From the NCBI RefSeq assembly GCF_000189635.1, contig NW_002476433.1:1-64000 (forward strand): DNA of 64,000 bases, in the 5' to 3' direction. The notes under the pieces were generated by a model. The model was not told the DNA's origin, made no database searches, and saw nothing but the letters and a program-made list of their open reading frames with translations. Shown here piece after piece: positions 25,619-38,507 of this stretch (its first letter is position 1; each line of letters starts with the position of its first letter). The stretch comes from Tetrahymena thermophila SB210. Its lineage: Eukaryota > Ciliophora > Oligohymenophorea > Hymenostomatida > Tetrahymenidae. The position numbers and the translations under genes were made by a program.

Positions 25619-26986
25619 TCATGATTATATAAATCTGTAAGAGCAAACTTATTGCTTTTTCTTTTAACAATTTACTAAATTATTATATTTTTCTTAGTAG
25701 AATTTTTACAAAAATAATTCTGATTGCATATAATATTCAAAATTCTATACTATTTCTTAATCTTATTTGAATTCAATATAAGCTTGTTAAGAAATTTCAG
25801 AAGAATAGTCTTTAATTATTTAATGTCTCAACTCAATAACATTGCGAAGATTCTCTTTTGTCAAGTTATATTTCATCAGTATTATATTTTCAATTGTATT
25901 TATCTAGCTATTACATGAGTCTTGAAGTTTTAGATTTTCTGGATAGCTTATTCTTTATATCTTTATTTAACAAGTACACCTTATTACTATTCCATCTAAG
26001 GTCTGTATTTCAAAGTCATCTATTTGTACCCATTCATTTTAAATCTAATTTAAGTAGTTCCTCATATTAAACTCTGCTATCAGCCTACTGCTATATCCAG
26101 TAAATAGCTAAAAATGACCATTTCTCAATATTTAAATTACATCTTAGTTTGCTGTTCCTAAAAGTGCTAAAAGCGCTTACGAAAAGTAAAAACATGATAA
26201 GTGTAAGGAATCAATAGCCCAGTTGATTTAAAAGGTAACTGCTAAAGTAAACTCATCCCCATTTAAATGCTACTATGATAACTCAATTGCTTTTGATTAT
26301 AAGAATTTTTGTCTTTGTTAAATAATATCAAACAGTTCTTTTTCATGATATAGATTTTTAATTATCTGAATCTGATTTTCTAGTAAGATTATAGGAACCT
26401 TATATAACTTTATTAGCTAAGAGGTATTATAAAAATCCTAATTTTGAGTCCTTTCAAGTTATTGTATAATAAAATCATATTCTTTTGATATTTTTGAATC
26501 GGTAACATAAATTGAAATAAATCCTTCATTAAATAGACTAATTTAATATTACAAATGTATAGATTTTTTGCACTTTTTTTCTATTTAATCATTCATCCAC
26601 TCTAAATCTATCACTACTCCACCAGGAAGAACATATTCCTTTTATTAGCAGCTTATTTATTCAAATAAGTTTTAATTATAAATACTCATAATATTATATT
26701 ATACATTTTTTAGCCTTTTTTTACGTTTCTGCTTTGCAATTTTTGTTTGTATCGTGTTTGAATTTGTATTTAAATTAGTGATTTCAAGAGAAATTCTATC
26801 TCCATAAGATTAAATCTATATTATATCTGTAACTTTATATAACTAATCCTCATTTATCATCTATTTATCATCAGTTTATTAAAGCTGTATAGGTTTATAT
26901 TGTTGACTGCCAAATTCATCTATATTTTATTCAAACTAATATTCTTTTTTAATAGAATCTACTAAATAGTTTTATTAGCCTATCAT
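25619..26986 (-). CDS. Intronless hypothetical protein, possibly with a PAS-like fold
   Basis: 456 codons from ATG (26984-26986) to TGA (25619-25621), no intron. The N-terminal 60 residues are Gln-rich; a basic patch (KQKRKKRLK) lies at about 88-96 and could be a nuclear signal or DNA contact. Residues of about 250-350 read like a PAS-type sensor fold: a start at LHLSCFYFSQALLALLG, then helix, and a strand pair ending DGIVIRCTCQIKI. PAS domains with a basic N-terminal part occur in some transcription regulators, but I cannot see a zinc cluster or a leucine zipper, so this is tentative. The gene differs from its array neighbours in having no membrane segment and no intron, and it separates copy 1 from copy 2. 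Confidence 0.8.
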
Positions 26987-27758
26987 TTTGGTTAATATTA
27001 ATTAATTAATTTGATATTTTTGATAATCTTATCAAATCAATTTGATAAAATATAATATGAATGAATATCTCTCTTTTTTATTATAATTATTTATTAATAT
27101 ATCTTAAGAATATAGAAAATAATTTAATATTAATAATATTTAAGATGATTTTTAACTAACTATTTTAAAATAATTTTTCATATTTACTCAAATCAAACAT
27201 GTTTAGTTTTATTTAATGGAGATAATAATTTGTTACAAATAAATATATTCAATTACATAAAAATTTATAGTTAATTTACTTTAATTATTATGTTATTAAT
27301 AAACATTAAAAAACATATTAAGAAAATATTTATTAAAGAAAAGTTTAAATCTTTACACAACAAAAAATATTTTGTAAAAATTAATTATAAAATTTCAGTT
27401 TAAAATTATTTTAAATAATTTCTTTAGAAATTTTAAAAATGAAAGTAAGTTGATGATATTTAAAAATATTCAATTTAATATATAATTATAAGTGCATTCT
27501 TAGTAAAATACTAATATAAATTTAAAATTTTCAATGTTGATTGTTTATCCATAAATCAATACATTTATAATAGATGATATTTATGTTTTATAGATATTCA
27601 TTTATTTGTAAAATTACTGTTATTCTTTTAACATTGATTAGAAGAATATTAAATAAAATTATTTATGAGCTCTAGAAATTCTTTAGGAGTATAGCTTTAA
27701 TAATTTACATTAATAGTGATTGTTGAATTAGAAACAGCTCCTTTAGAATCAGTATTAG
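26987..27758. other. Intergenic AT-rich sequence
   Basis: Between copy 2 and the intronless gene. A stretch of about 50 open codons beyond the copy 2 stop (27598-27758) lies in another frame and may be a remnant of a longer tail. Confidence 0.55.
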
Positions 27759-30273
27759 TCAATTAATAACTTGATTTTGGATTATATTTGTGTTAAACAT
27801 ATTAGTTGGTAGATTTTTAATCTATTTTTCTTGAGGTATTTCTCTTAATTCAACAGAATCAGACAAGTCAATTTACTGTAAACTATTAACTTTTGGTGTA
27901 TCGATATTTTTTTAATTTGAAAATACCTAATTTTAATTTTATAATTTGGTTTAATATTCCGTTGTTTATTAATTTCTATGAATAGAATCGCTATTTTATT
28001 ATTCATTTTAAAAAACAATATTAGATAAATTATCTTATTTTTTCTTTTCTTATTAACAATCACGATTTAGATCTGTTAGATTAATAGACATATATTTATT
28101 TAATCTATTTATGCTTTAATTTTATGCTTCAAATATTTCAACTAAATTTTAGTCAAGCATTCCGATAATCTTTTAATCAACTTCTGAGAGATTATCTTTA
28201 TTGAGTATGTTTTTATATGCTTCAAAGGCATCTTTAACTTTTTGCATTTCCGATCTATTATCTTAATAGAGAAGATTAATTTCTTGTTTTTTTTAAGAAT
28301 TTAAATCTTTTTTCATTACTAAATCTAAATGTATAGTTGGTTTAGGCAGATAATCAAGTAGTTTTATTTAATCGTGATCTAAAAGTAATCGTTTTAGTTT
28401 CTCTACCTCAATCAATCTTTTTAATATTTACATAATATCTAAATTCTAATACAATTTATCAATACTGTAATTTATTATTTCTTTTTTCTTTTTTAGCCTT
28501 CCGTAAGGGCAAAATAGTGAAAAAAAATACTCCCAAATACCCATTTTCATGCCATTTGTTTACTTTCTCAAAAGCTTCGAGAAGTGCTTTTCAACTGCTT
28601 ATTGATTTTTTGTTAAATCCTTTGATTTTTTTGAAAATAGCTTCGAAATTGAGCTGTTAGTGACTCCTAAAACTTTAGGACTAATGTTACTGTTATTATT
28701 ATTATTATTATCAATATCTTCTTAGATCAACTAATTTAAAATATGTTTTTCGCTTAGAGAAAAATTCTATTATTATTTTCCTGGTTAAGAAGGTTTAACT
28801 ACAGAATTTTATTTATTTTATTGTTTTGAGCTTTTTAATTTTTAATTTAACTTCAAAGCTTGAGGAGAGTTATGGATTGAGCAACTGCCTAGATGTATCA
28901 AGTTAGGTTCGATATTAGATTTTCTTTACTAATATATATTTTAAGAGTCCAATTAAACCTTCAAAATAGGCTTATATTCTTAAGATTTAACTTGAGGAGA
29001 TAACTAGTTTGTCTCGTTGTTTACATTTTACTTTATATTCGCTTTCTAATCGATTTTATTTTACAAATTACTTTAAAATTGCATAAAGATCTAATTTTAT
29101 GGACTTGCTGTTGATTTTTCTGTTTCTATAATGATATCTTATTAATCATTTTATAAACTAGATTCTTCATAATTAAAAATTTAATTAATAATTTTTTGAT
29201 TTAATTAGAGTTAAGAAACTCGACGACATAAAAGAAACCCTATGGCTAAAAGACTTTATGTAAAACCACCTATTTCTGACAAAATACTAATGAAATCTTA
29301 ATACCATCTTTTATAAACACCTTCTTTTTATTTCTCAAACCTCATAGTGATACTCAAAAAATAATCTTAAAAACCTGAAGGATAAACCTAAATTTACAAA
29401 TAAATAAATATATTTAAAAAAAATAACTAACAAAAATATTTTAAACTTTACAGAATTTTCATAGTAGCTAAACGAAGGAAATCTTTCAGTTTTTATATTT
29501 GATTAAAACCATCCAATGTCACTGTACACATAATTATTTCTTAAATACATGGTTATATCCTAAGGCATAAGGGTACTAATATGCCAAAACATATCTCTGG
29601 AATACATTTTGAATGGGTTATCTTTGATCGTCGGATCCACATAAGAATCAGAGAGCTAAATGCCAAAATCAGATTTAAGCAAATATTAGTTAATTAAATT
29701 TTGAGATTTGCAATTAATTTAACATTGCTATACTGTTATTACAAGTTAAGAAAAAATAAGTGAAGGAAAGTCTCCTTAAATGGAAATAACTGATTCAGGT
29801 GAAAGACAGTACATATTTGTGTAATTAAGATTCTTGTAGTACTCTAAATTATCTTTATTTTGGAAATTTTAGAGAGTGCATGGCTAAACACTTATATTTT
29901 AATAAATCCATGTTGTATCATATTGTTGGCTAGTAGAATTAAAAACTCTTCTCTTTTGTTACCATTGAGCGGATATTGTGTATATTTGTTCATCTATATA
30001 ATATAATTTATTTATTGGATCTTCCATCCCAAAAGCCATAGGAAATGTTTCACTTGATATTGAAAATATTTCAGGATTATCAACTTATCTCTCGCTATAA
30101 ATTACATTCGGATTTTATCTATTAATAACTTCTAGTAATATCTGAATAAATCGCATCAAAATGAAGCTAATTATTATCAATGTTGTAAAAGATCCTAAAT
30201 TAGATTTGTAAGTTTATTCTCCATTAGATCTCAAAAATATTTAGCTTCCAAATAAATCAATTTTCCTAAACAT
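27759..30273 (-). CDS. Two-TM array protein, copy 2 (type B, diverged)
   Basis: Exons 29452-30273 and 27759-29387, intron 64 nt, the shortest of the family; 816 residues. It starts MFRKIDLFGSQIFLR, has YSERQVDNPE after the first membrane segment and ends exon 1 with SYYENS. The second exon begins VYPSGF, and the tail block reads GIWEYFFSLFCPYGRLKKKK then ILKRLIEVEKLKRLLLD and LPKPTIHLDL. After this comes QINLLYQDNRSE-like sequence and an Asn/Gln-rich end. It is clearly older than copies 3, 5 and 7, being collinear but different at many residues and in its noncoding sequence. Confidence 0.88.
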
Positions 30274-30905
30274 TTTTATTTTGTATTAAATAAATTAATA
30301 TCTACTTCACTTTAAGGAATATTTTATTATTCTTACTATTAGATTAATAAATTATACAATATTGTAAATTAATTTATAATTTATTACAAATGCAGATAAA
30401 TATTACTTTAAAAATTTCATAAACTACTTCATCAATTTTACAAAAACCTTCAATTAACTTAACAATTAAATAAATATTTCGCTTTTATTTGATGAGTTTT
30501 CAAATGGTTTTTTTTAATAAAAATCAAATTGTTAAACTTAGCAAACATTTAAGCATCTAAGGATTACAAATAGAACAGATTTAGTTAAAATTATTTAATT
30601 ATAACATAAAAAAAAATTTTTTTTATTGCAATTAATATTTATTAAAATCAATTTTTCAATTTTGCTAATAAAAAATATTTTTATAAATAGCAATTATTTT
30701 ACTTTGATTTTTTAAAGAGTTGTTATCTAACTTTTTATTTCTTTAATTAATTATTTTGAGATATTAAAGTTTGTTATATACTAATTGATTGTATGAAAAT
30801 AAATTTTCTCTAAAAACATTAATTAAAAATACATACTTAAATTTAAAGATATTATTTTTTTAATAGAAAAGTGGTTTTTAATATTACAAATATTGATTTA
30901 TAAAT
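30274..30905. other. Intergenic between copies 2 and 3
   Basis: AT-rich. The part from about 30600 resembles the stretches at 38160-38500 and 45940-46120, which precede the 3' ends of copies 5 and 7, so the duplicated unit begins here. Confidence 0.6.
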
Positions 30906-33553
30906 TCATTTAAATTTTCTTCTTTCATATAAATTTTATTTAGGCAAAATATTATTTTATATTTCTTGAGGGATTTCCTGCTAAACAGTGTTAGATGATT
31001 CCTACATATAGTCTTCTTGAATTTAATTTTGATTTAATTTTGTTTATTTATTTTCATTTTATTGTAATTATTGATGTTTAGTTATTTGGAGATTTTATTA
31101 TTCAAAAATTTTAGATTCGTCCTAATTAAAATTGTTAATATCAAATTCAATATTTTGAGGTTCTTTAATATTAGATGAAAATTACATAATTTATTATTCG
31201 TTTATTAGAGAAGGACTTTAAAAAATAGTAAAATCAATAATTTACTAATTTTACTGTTATTATTGTGTGTTTGGATTTGTATTGCTGTAGTTCTAATTTT
31301 ATGCTTCAAAAATTTATATTAAATTTTAATCTAGCATATCTATCAGCTTTTAATCTAATTCAGAGAAATCATCTTTACTTAAAATATTTTTATAAGCTTC
31401 GAAGGCATCTTTAGCTTTTTGCAATTCAGATCTGTTGTCCTGATACAATAAGTTAATTTCTTAATTTTTTTAATTGCTACGATTTAAATCTTTATTTAAA
31501 GCTAAATTTAAATTGATTGTTGGTTTAGGTAGGTAATCTAATAATTTTATTTGATTCTGATCTAAAAGTAATCTCTTTAATTTTTCGACCTCAATCAGTC
31601 TTTTTAGGATAGAAAAAATATCCAAATTCTGGTATAATTTTTCTATGCTGTAGTCAATTACTTGCTTTTTCTTTCTCAGTCTTCCACAAGGGAAAATTAA
31701 AGATACGAAATATTCAAAAACACTCATTTTCATACTATTTGTTTCCTTTTTCATAAGTTTTTCAAATTGTTTTTCAACAACTTTTTATATTTTTAATTGA
31801 TTTTTCTATTTTTAAATGAACAATTTTTAATATGAGCTTTTACTAATTCCCAAATTTGTAGGATTTAAAGCATTGCTAATTGGTTCTTTTTCTAGATCTT
31901 CATGCAACAGTTTATTTAATGTTTATTTATCATCTCTCGTTTGTTTTTCATCATTATCCTCTAAAATAGTTCTGATAGTATGTAGTGATTAAAAATGTTT
32001 ATTTTTATATTTTTTTTTGGGTAAATTTTTATCTGATTAATTTTTTTTTATTTGGCCACTACCAAAGCGAATTCTGCTTGTATTGTTGGATTCTGTTCTT
32101 TATTTTTGAATATTAAATTTTGATGTATCTATTTAATTATGGCATTTTTCTGATTCCTGTTTCAAAGTTAAATTAGATTCTGAGACTTTTTTAAGATTTA
32201 ACTGGACATTAGAATCAGTTTAACAAAAATTTATTTTTTTGCTTCTACTTGCAAATTAAACTGATTAAGGTAACATACTAGTTTTTTTTTGACTAATAAA
32301 AGATGATTTTTTTAAATCATTTCCAACATTTTAGTTAGTTTATGTTTCGTCTGAAGATTCTTCGTAGTTGAATATCTGATTGATTATGCTTTAATTTAAG
32401 TATAGCTAAGAAACTTTATAGGTAATTAGAAATCCTATAGTCATTAAACTTTAAGAAAAGCCACCTATATCTGATAGTATTCCCATAAAATTCTTATAAG
32501 ATCTATTGTAGACGCTTTCTTTCTACTTTTCAAATCTGAATATGATACTTATGAAGTAATCTTTGAAATTAGGAGGATAAACCTATTGATTTAATTATAA
32601 ATTATGAATTAAATTTTATTTTTATCATTATATTTTTAAATTTAGTAGAATTTTATTTAAAAAAATAAAAGTTTGAGAATTAAAGATTGATTTTAAATTA
32701 ATAAACAAAAATTGATTAATGGAATTTTTACAGTGTCTTCATAGAAACTGAAAGAAGGAAATCTCTAAGTAATTATGTCTGAACCAAACCAACCAAAATC
32801 ACTGTAAACGTAATTATTTCTGATATATATATTTACATCTTTTGGCATCAGATTACTCGTAGGCCAAAACATATCTCTTGAATATATCTTAAAAGGATAT
32901 TCTTTCTCTTAAGGATCTACAAAAGCATCAGAAAGTTATAAACCGAAATTTGACTTAAGTAAATATTCATCAAGTTAGTCTGCAGATTTGCAATTTTTCT
33001 AACACTTTTGAACCTATAATTCAATATATGAAAAACTTTTAGATTAAAAATCTCCTTAAATAGCCAAAACATCTTCAGGAGAAAGGCAATACATGCTAGT
33101 GTAGTTAAGACTTAGATAATAATTCATATTATTTGGATTTTTAAAGTTTTCACTAGTACAAGGTTGTATTTTTAGGTCTTGTTACTTCCATAATATATCA
33201 TTTTATTAAGTAGTTTAGTTAAATATTAGTTATTTTTACTTCCATTAAGCTTTTATATTATATATACCTTCATCTATATAATATTCATTATTATATGGAT
33301 TCTCCATTGCAAAAGCCATCGGAAAGGTTTCACTTGTTGCATAGAATATATCAGGATCATTAACCTGTCTTTCACTATAAATTATTTAAGGTTTTTCTCC
33401 AAGGACGACAGATAAAATGATCTAAGTTAAGCGTAAAAGAATTAACCCTATTATGATTAGACTAACTATAGATCCAATATTGGATTAGTATGATTGTTGT
33501 CCTTAAAATCTTAAATTGATCTTACTCCCAAAAAGATCGATTCTTTAGAACAT
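30906..33553 (-). CDS. Two-TM array protein, copy 3 (type B)
   Basis: Exons 32732-33553 and 30906-32582 with a 149-nt intron; 832 residues. It starts MFQRIDLFGSKINLRF. The ectodomain has the YSERQVNDP motif. The tail block SMKMSVFEYFVSLIFPCGRL, a run of Lys, and KLYQNLDIFSILKRLIEVEK is followed by LDYLPKPTINLNL; this copy is the odd one of the three close type-B genes there (copy 5 has HLDL). The C-terminus is QEIPQEIQNNILPKQ then a basic end. It opens the first 7.6-kb B+A unit. A 94-codon standard-code frame at 31470-31754 is just a fragment of this second exon that happens to use few TAA/TAG glutamines. Confidence 0.9.
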
Positions 33554-34962
33554 ATTTTCTCTTCAAATTGTTTGTTTTGATTTTGTTTTTTAGATTTGTA
33601 TTTTTAATTACTTGATTATTCTTTTTAATTTAATTTAAGTTCGCTTTATCTCCTAATTTAGTGAAATCTTTTTAAATTGCAAAAAGTAAGTGATATAGAA
33701 TTCAAAAATTTAGCTGAATTAATCTTCCTAAATGAATCTACTTTTTTAATGAAAATATTGACAACTCTGTAAACCACTATTATTTTTTGTAAAAAATTAA
33801 AATTAAGGATTTGTAATATGGAAATTTAAATTATTGATAAAAAATTATTTAAAAAATACAATAAATTAATAAGTAAGTGAGAAGGATAATAAATACGATA
33901 TTTTTTTTTTTGTATTTGATATTTTCTATAATATATTTAAAATTTTTATTGTTTTGCTTTAACATCTATAATGCGCTCTTTATTCTAAATTTAAAGTAGA
34001 TAAGTATTTGCTCTTGACATATTTTAAAATTTATTTTTAAAAATAAAATTATTTAAGATTATAATATGTTTAAAAATATAATTATAATATTACAATCCAA
34101 AAAAAATATTTTGAAAAGGTTTGAGTTCATCAACGAAAATTAGGTTCAACCTAAATTCAAATAATTCATAAAATTAATTGAAGAAATATAATAATAGCTA
34201 ATGTAACAAAGAAAATTGATTGAAATTATTAAAAGTATATTGTAATAATACAAATTGAAATAATATATATTTAAAATTATAACATACAGCTAAAAATATT
34301 ATCTATTTTAATAAATTTGATAATATGAAAAGTAAGTGCAAATAATAATAACTTTATTTAATAATTCTAAATAAGATGAATATAAAATGCCATGTAAATT
34401 ATATGTTTATGATCAAAGCTAAAATATTCCAAATAAATAATAATTCTAGTTTTAAATGTATTAATATTTTAAGATTTTAATATTATCAGTTTTTCTCTTA
34501 ACGAAAACTACCTAATATTTAAAAAATTACTAAAAATATACTATTTATCGATCTCCTGAATATTGATGACTTTATTAAATGTGAATTAAATTAATTAATA
34601 CTTAAATTCTTCTAATCTAAGTAAAATTTAGAGTGAATTTAAATTATATTAAATAGTAAAGACAATTTTATTAATTTATTATAATTTTTGTCAATAAATG
34701 CAACTAAATTTAAATTCAATAGTGTGATAGAAAAAGCTTATAGGTTTTCATATCTTTTTATTATAATAGTCGATTTTGTAATTATTCACAATTATATTGA
34801 GTAAATTGAGTGGAGCAAAAAAATTTGAATATCAATTAAATTAATTTTTTAGTAGTAAATACCATAACTTAATGTTAATAAACATTATAGCTTTCACTAT
34901 TTTAAAATAAAACTGAAAGAATTTTTCTTTCATATATAATACAAATTTTAAGAAATTAGCTT
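33554..34962. other. Intergenic between copies 3 and 4
   Basis: No gene. It holds blocks shared with 41167-42934, 48786-50450 and 53450-54495, among them an island containing CGATCTCCTGAAT (about 34549) and another, AAAAGTAAGTGCAA, near 34327. It is upstream of a type-B start and downstream of a type-A stop. Confidence 0.7.
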
Positions 34963-37881
34963 TCATTTTTAAGTTATTTCATAATTTTCCAATTTATTTT
35001 ATAAATTATTGTAAAAATTTTCTTATGCTACTTCAACTTCTTGTTCACTATTACTGCTACAGTTCTAATGCTAAGTAAATTTATCATTTTTTATTATGCT
35101 ATTCCTGTTATTATTGATTGATTTTTAATCAGAAAACTATAAACTTTGAATTTCTAACTATTTAGAATCATCATGCTAGTTCATAAAAAAATTGTTAGAA
35201 TCTTAATGTTAAATTACTTCAGATGATATATTATCTATGTTTTTTAATTTTTCATTTTAAAAATTGGAGAGAGGTGAAAAATTATATATCTGCTATTGCC
35301 ATTACTAATTAGATTTATTATGTTAATGCTAAGGGCTAGAATTTTCGTTTTGAGCTTCAAAAATTTGAACTAAATTTTAGTCTAGCATATCAATCAGTTT
35401 TTAGTCAAGCATTGAAAAATTTTTTTTATTTTAAATTTTTTTATAAGCTTCAAATGCATCTTTAGCCTTTTACATTTCAGATCTATTATCTTAATAGAGT
35501 AAATTAACTTCTTTATTTTTGTAAATATTTTCTGTAGACTATTTGTTTAAAACTAGATCCAAATGTATTGTTGGTTTAGGTAAATAATCTAACAGCTTTA
35601 TTTAATCTGGATCTAAAAGCAGTCTCTTTAACTTTTCAACTTCTAGAAGTCTCTTTAAAATTTGTAAAATATCCAAATTTTGATAAAGCTTGTCCATGCT
35701 ATATTAAATTATTTTTTTCTTTTATTTGAGCTTGCCAAAAGGACAAAAATAAGATAAAAAATACTACCAAAGGCTCATTTTCATGCTATTTGTTTACTAA
35801 TTAAAAAGTTTTGAAAATTCTTTTTCAGCTTTTTTCTGAACTTCCTATGGGCTGTTTGTTTATTTGATTGGTAAATTATAGTTATTTTTTAATTATGTGC
35901 TTTGAGATATACTTTATTAATCATAAATTTCATCCTATAAATATTTATTTAAAATTTACTTACTGTCTATTTTTTAGCCTTATTAATTAAGTTGATTTCC
36001 GTTGCTTTCTAAATTAGAGCCTATTTTTTTGATAATTAAATGCTTTTATTTCATAAAACTAGGAGCTTATGAAGCATACTTTTCATTTGATTATTATTTT
36101 TTACTTTATGTTTTTAATTTTTCTTACTTAAATGAGTGTGAACCAATAGAATTAATACTATTATTTTAGTAGTTAAATTTATTTTTTTAATATATCTCTT
36201 AATTAAAACTATTTTTAGTATTTTAATTTAAATTTAGCTCTTATACTTAATATTCCTTTGGAGGTTATTAGATTTATTATTTTTGATCCTATTATTTTTC
36301 AGACACTAATTCTTAAAATTATTTTTAAAAATTGTTTTGTGTTTCTGATTCCTCATAATTGAATATCTAATTGATAATACTTTAATTTAATTGTAATTAA
36401 GAGATTTTACGGCAGATTAAATACCCTATAGCTAAAAGGCTCTATGCAAAACCACCAATTTGAGATACAATTCCAATAAAATCTAAATAAGACCTTCTAT
36501 AAACATTTTCCTATTATTTTTCAAATCTAAATGCGACACTAAGAAAATAATCATCAGATTAATGGCTTGGAAATACCTTTATTAATAAGAATATTAAATT
36601 TATTTATATGTTTTATATTTTTAATTTATGTTTAATAATTTAAGAATGACCATATTTTCTCAATTTTAATTATAAAAATATTAATTATAAACGATAGGGG
36701 GGCTATCAATATTATTGTGATAATTAATTTATTAATAAATTTTTAGGAAATACAATGATAAATAATGAGGATTTATATTATTTTTGAAAAATTGATTTAA
36801 TAAAAAAATAAATAGTGAAAATTGGCTGTCTCAAAATATATTTTATTTAATATTTGTTGAAACCTTATTGATTACACATGAGTATAAAGAAGCAAAATTC
36901 AATTTTTTACTCTCTCACTTTTTATTTTTTAAATGGTTTTTAAAAATTTTGTATTCAAACAAATAAATAATAATTAGGGGATAATGTTTATTTTGACATT
37001 AAAAATAATCAAATTAACTTTTAAAAATAGAGAATTCATTAAACTTTAGAAAAAATGTTTACATCAATATCTTAATAACTGTAAGAAGGGAACTTTTAAG
37101 TACTTATATCAGAAAAAAACCAACTATAATCACTGTAGATGTAATTATTTCTAATATAAATTGTAACATCTTTCTATTGTTATGAGCTAATAGGCCAAAA
37201 CAGGTCTCTTGAATACATTTAAAAAGGATTATCTTTGTTAGTAATATCCACATAAGCATCTGAAAGCTAAAGACCAAAATAATTCTTTTGTAAGTATTAG
37301 TTTATTACATCCTCAGATTTACAGTTTATTTTGCATTTATGAACTTTAAGGACTATTTATGAGAACATTTAAGATGGAAAATCACCTTAAATATCTAGCT
37401 AAGAGTCTGGAGAAAAGCAATACATATTTTTATAATCAAGATCTAAATAATATTTGGCATTATTAGGATTTTAGAAGTTATCTTTTGTACATGGTAAAAC
37501 TTTGATATCCAAAAAATTCCAAACACCATTATATTGTTAAGAAGTATTATTAAATATTTTAATTCTTTATTTTAATTAAGCTGAGACAGTATATATTTGT
37601 TCATCAATAAAATATTAAGCATCTAAATTCTCAAGTGCAAAGGCCATAGGAAATGATTTGCTAGTTGCTACAAAAAGAGATGGGTCATCAACTTGCCTCT
37701 AAGTCTAAATTATGAAAGGGTTCTTTCTACTAAGTACTGATAAAAGGATAGCAATAAAACGAAAACTTATGAATACAATAATTAAAATGGTAATAATAGA
37801 TCCTACTTAAGATTTATATGCTGGTTCTTTATTAAATCTTAACTAAATTTAACTTCCAAAAAAATCTAATTTTTTCAACAT
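34963..37881 (-). CDS. Two-TM array protein, copy 4 (type A; probably frameshifted at the end of exon 1)
   Basis: Exons 37065-37881 and 34963-36576, separated by the longest intron of the family (488 nt). Exon 2 has 538 codons, as in copy 6. Exon 1 measures 817 nt while every other type-A copy has 819; the two missing bases lie next to 37080, a few codons before the donor. As read, this creates an in-frame TGA about five codons later, so the protein would end near residue 271, before the second membrane segment. If the deletion is an assembly error, the product would be 810 residues like copy 6. Everything else, including motifs and the tail block, is intact, so any loss is recent. Confidence 0.78.
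36693..36707. promoter_or_regulatory. G-tract with inverted arms in type-A intron
   Basis: GATAG-GGGGG-CTATC, a perfect 5-bp inverted repeat around five G residues, stands alone in the intron of copy 4. A close relative is kept in copies 6 and 9. Its role is unknown. Confidence 0.5.
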
Positions 37882-38507
37882 TTCTGTTATTATTTTGCTT
37901 CTACTTTTAATTATTTTGATTAGATAACGAATTGAATTATTTATCAATCAAATTAATATGCATAAATAAATAAATAAAAAAATTATACCTTTGATAATTA
38001 ATTATTAAAAATAAAAAATAATAAATAATTTATATCACGCCTAATGAATTAAGACTCAATTTTATTAATAATAGTGCAAAGTTATTTTGAATAATTTTTA
38101 ATTTATACCATGTTTTTTAAAATTTTGAATATGTTTATTAAAAAATTCATAAAAATAAAAAATTGAATATATAGAACAGAGTTAGTTAAAATTTTTTAAT
38201 TTTTAACATACAAAAAATTTTTGATTACAATTAATATTTTTCAAAAATTTTAATAAAAAATATAATTATTAACAGTAGTATTTTTATTATTTTACTTTGA
38301 TTTACATATTAAATTTTTAAAGAGTTGTCTAATTTTTATTTCTTAAATTAATTATTTTGAGATATAAATGTTTGTTATATACTAATCAATATTATGAAAA
38401 AATTTTTGCTTTAAAACATAAATTAAACATACATACTTAAATATAAAGATTTTATTATTTTTTAAATAGAAAAATCACTTTTAATATTACAAATATTTAT
38501 ATATTAT
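37882..38507. other. Intergenic between copies 4 and 5
   Basis: AT-rich, no gene. Collinear with 45646-46125; the first part also matches 53157-53440. Confidence 0.65.

Larger units (their letters stand above)
30906..38507. repeat. B+A duplication unit 1 (copies 3 and 4)
   Basis: This 7.6-kb block, containing a type-B gene, intergenic sequence, a type-A gene and further intergenic sequence, is collinear with 38508-46125 and 46126-53440. Exons are nearly identical to those of the other units; intergenic parts carry more substitutions and indels. Confidence 0.88.

Noticed and set aside
31470-31754. 94-codon standard-code frame, nearly repeated at 39078-39362 and 46780-46983, as separate small genes
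   Set aside because: These are inner pieces of exon 2 of type-B copies 3, 5 and 7; they end only where a TAA or TAG Gln codon occurs.
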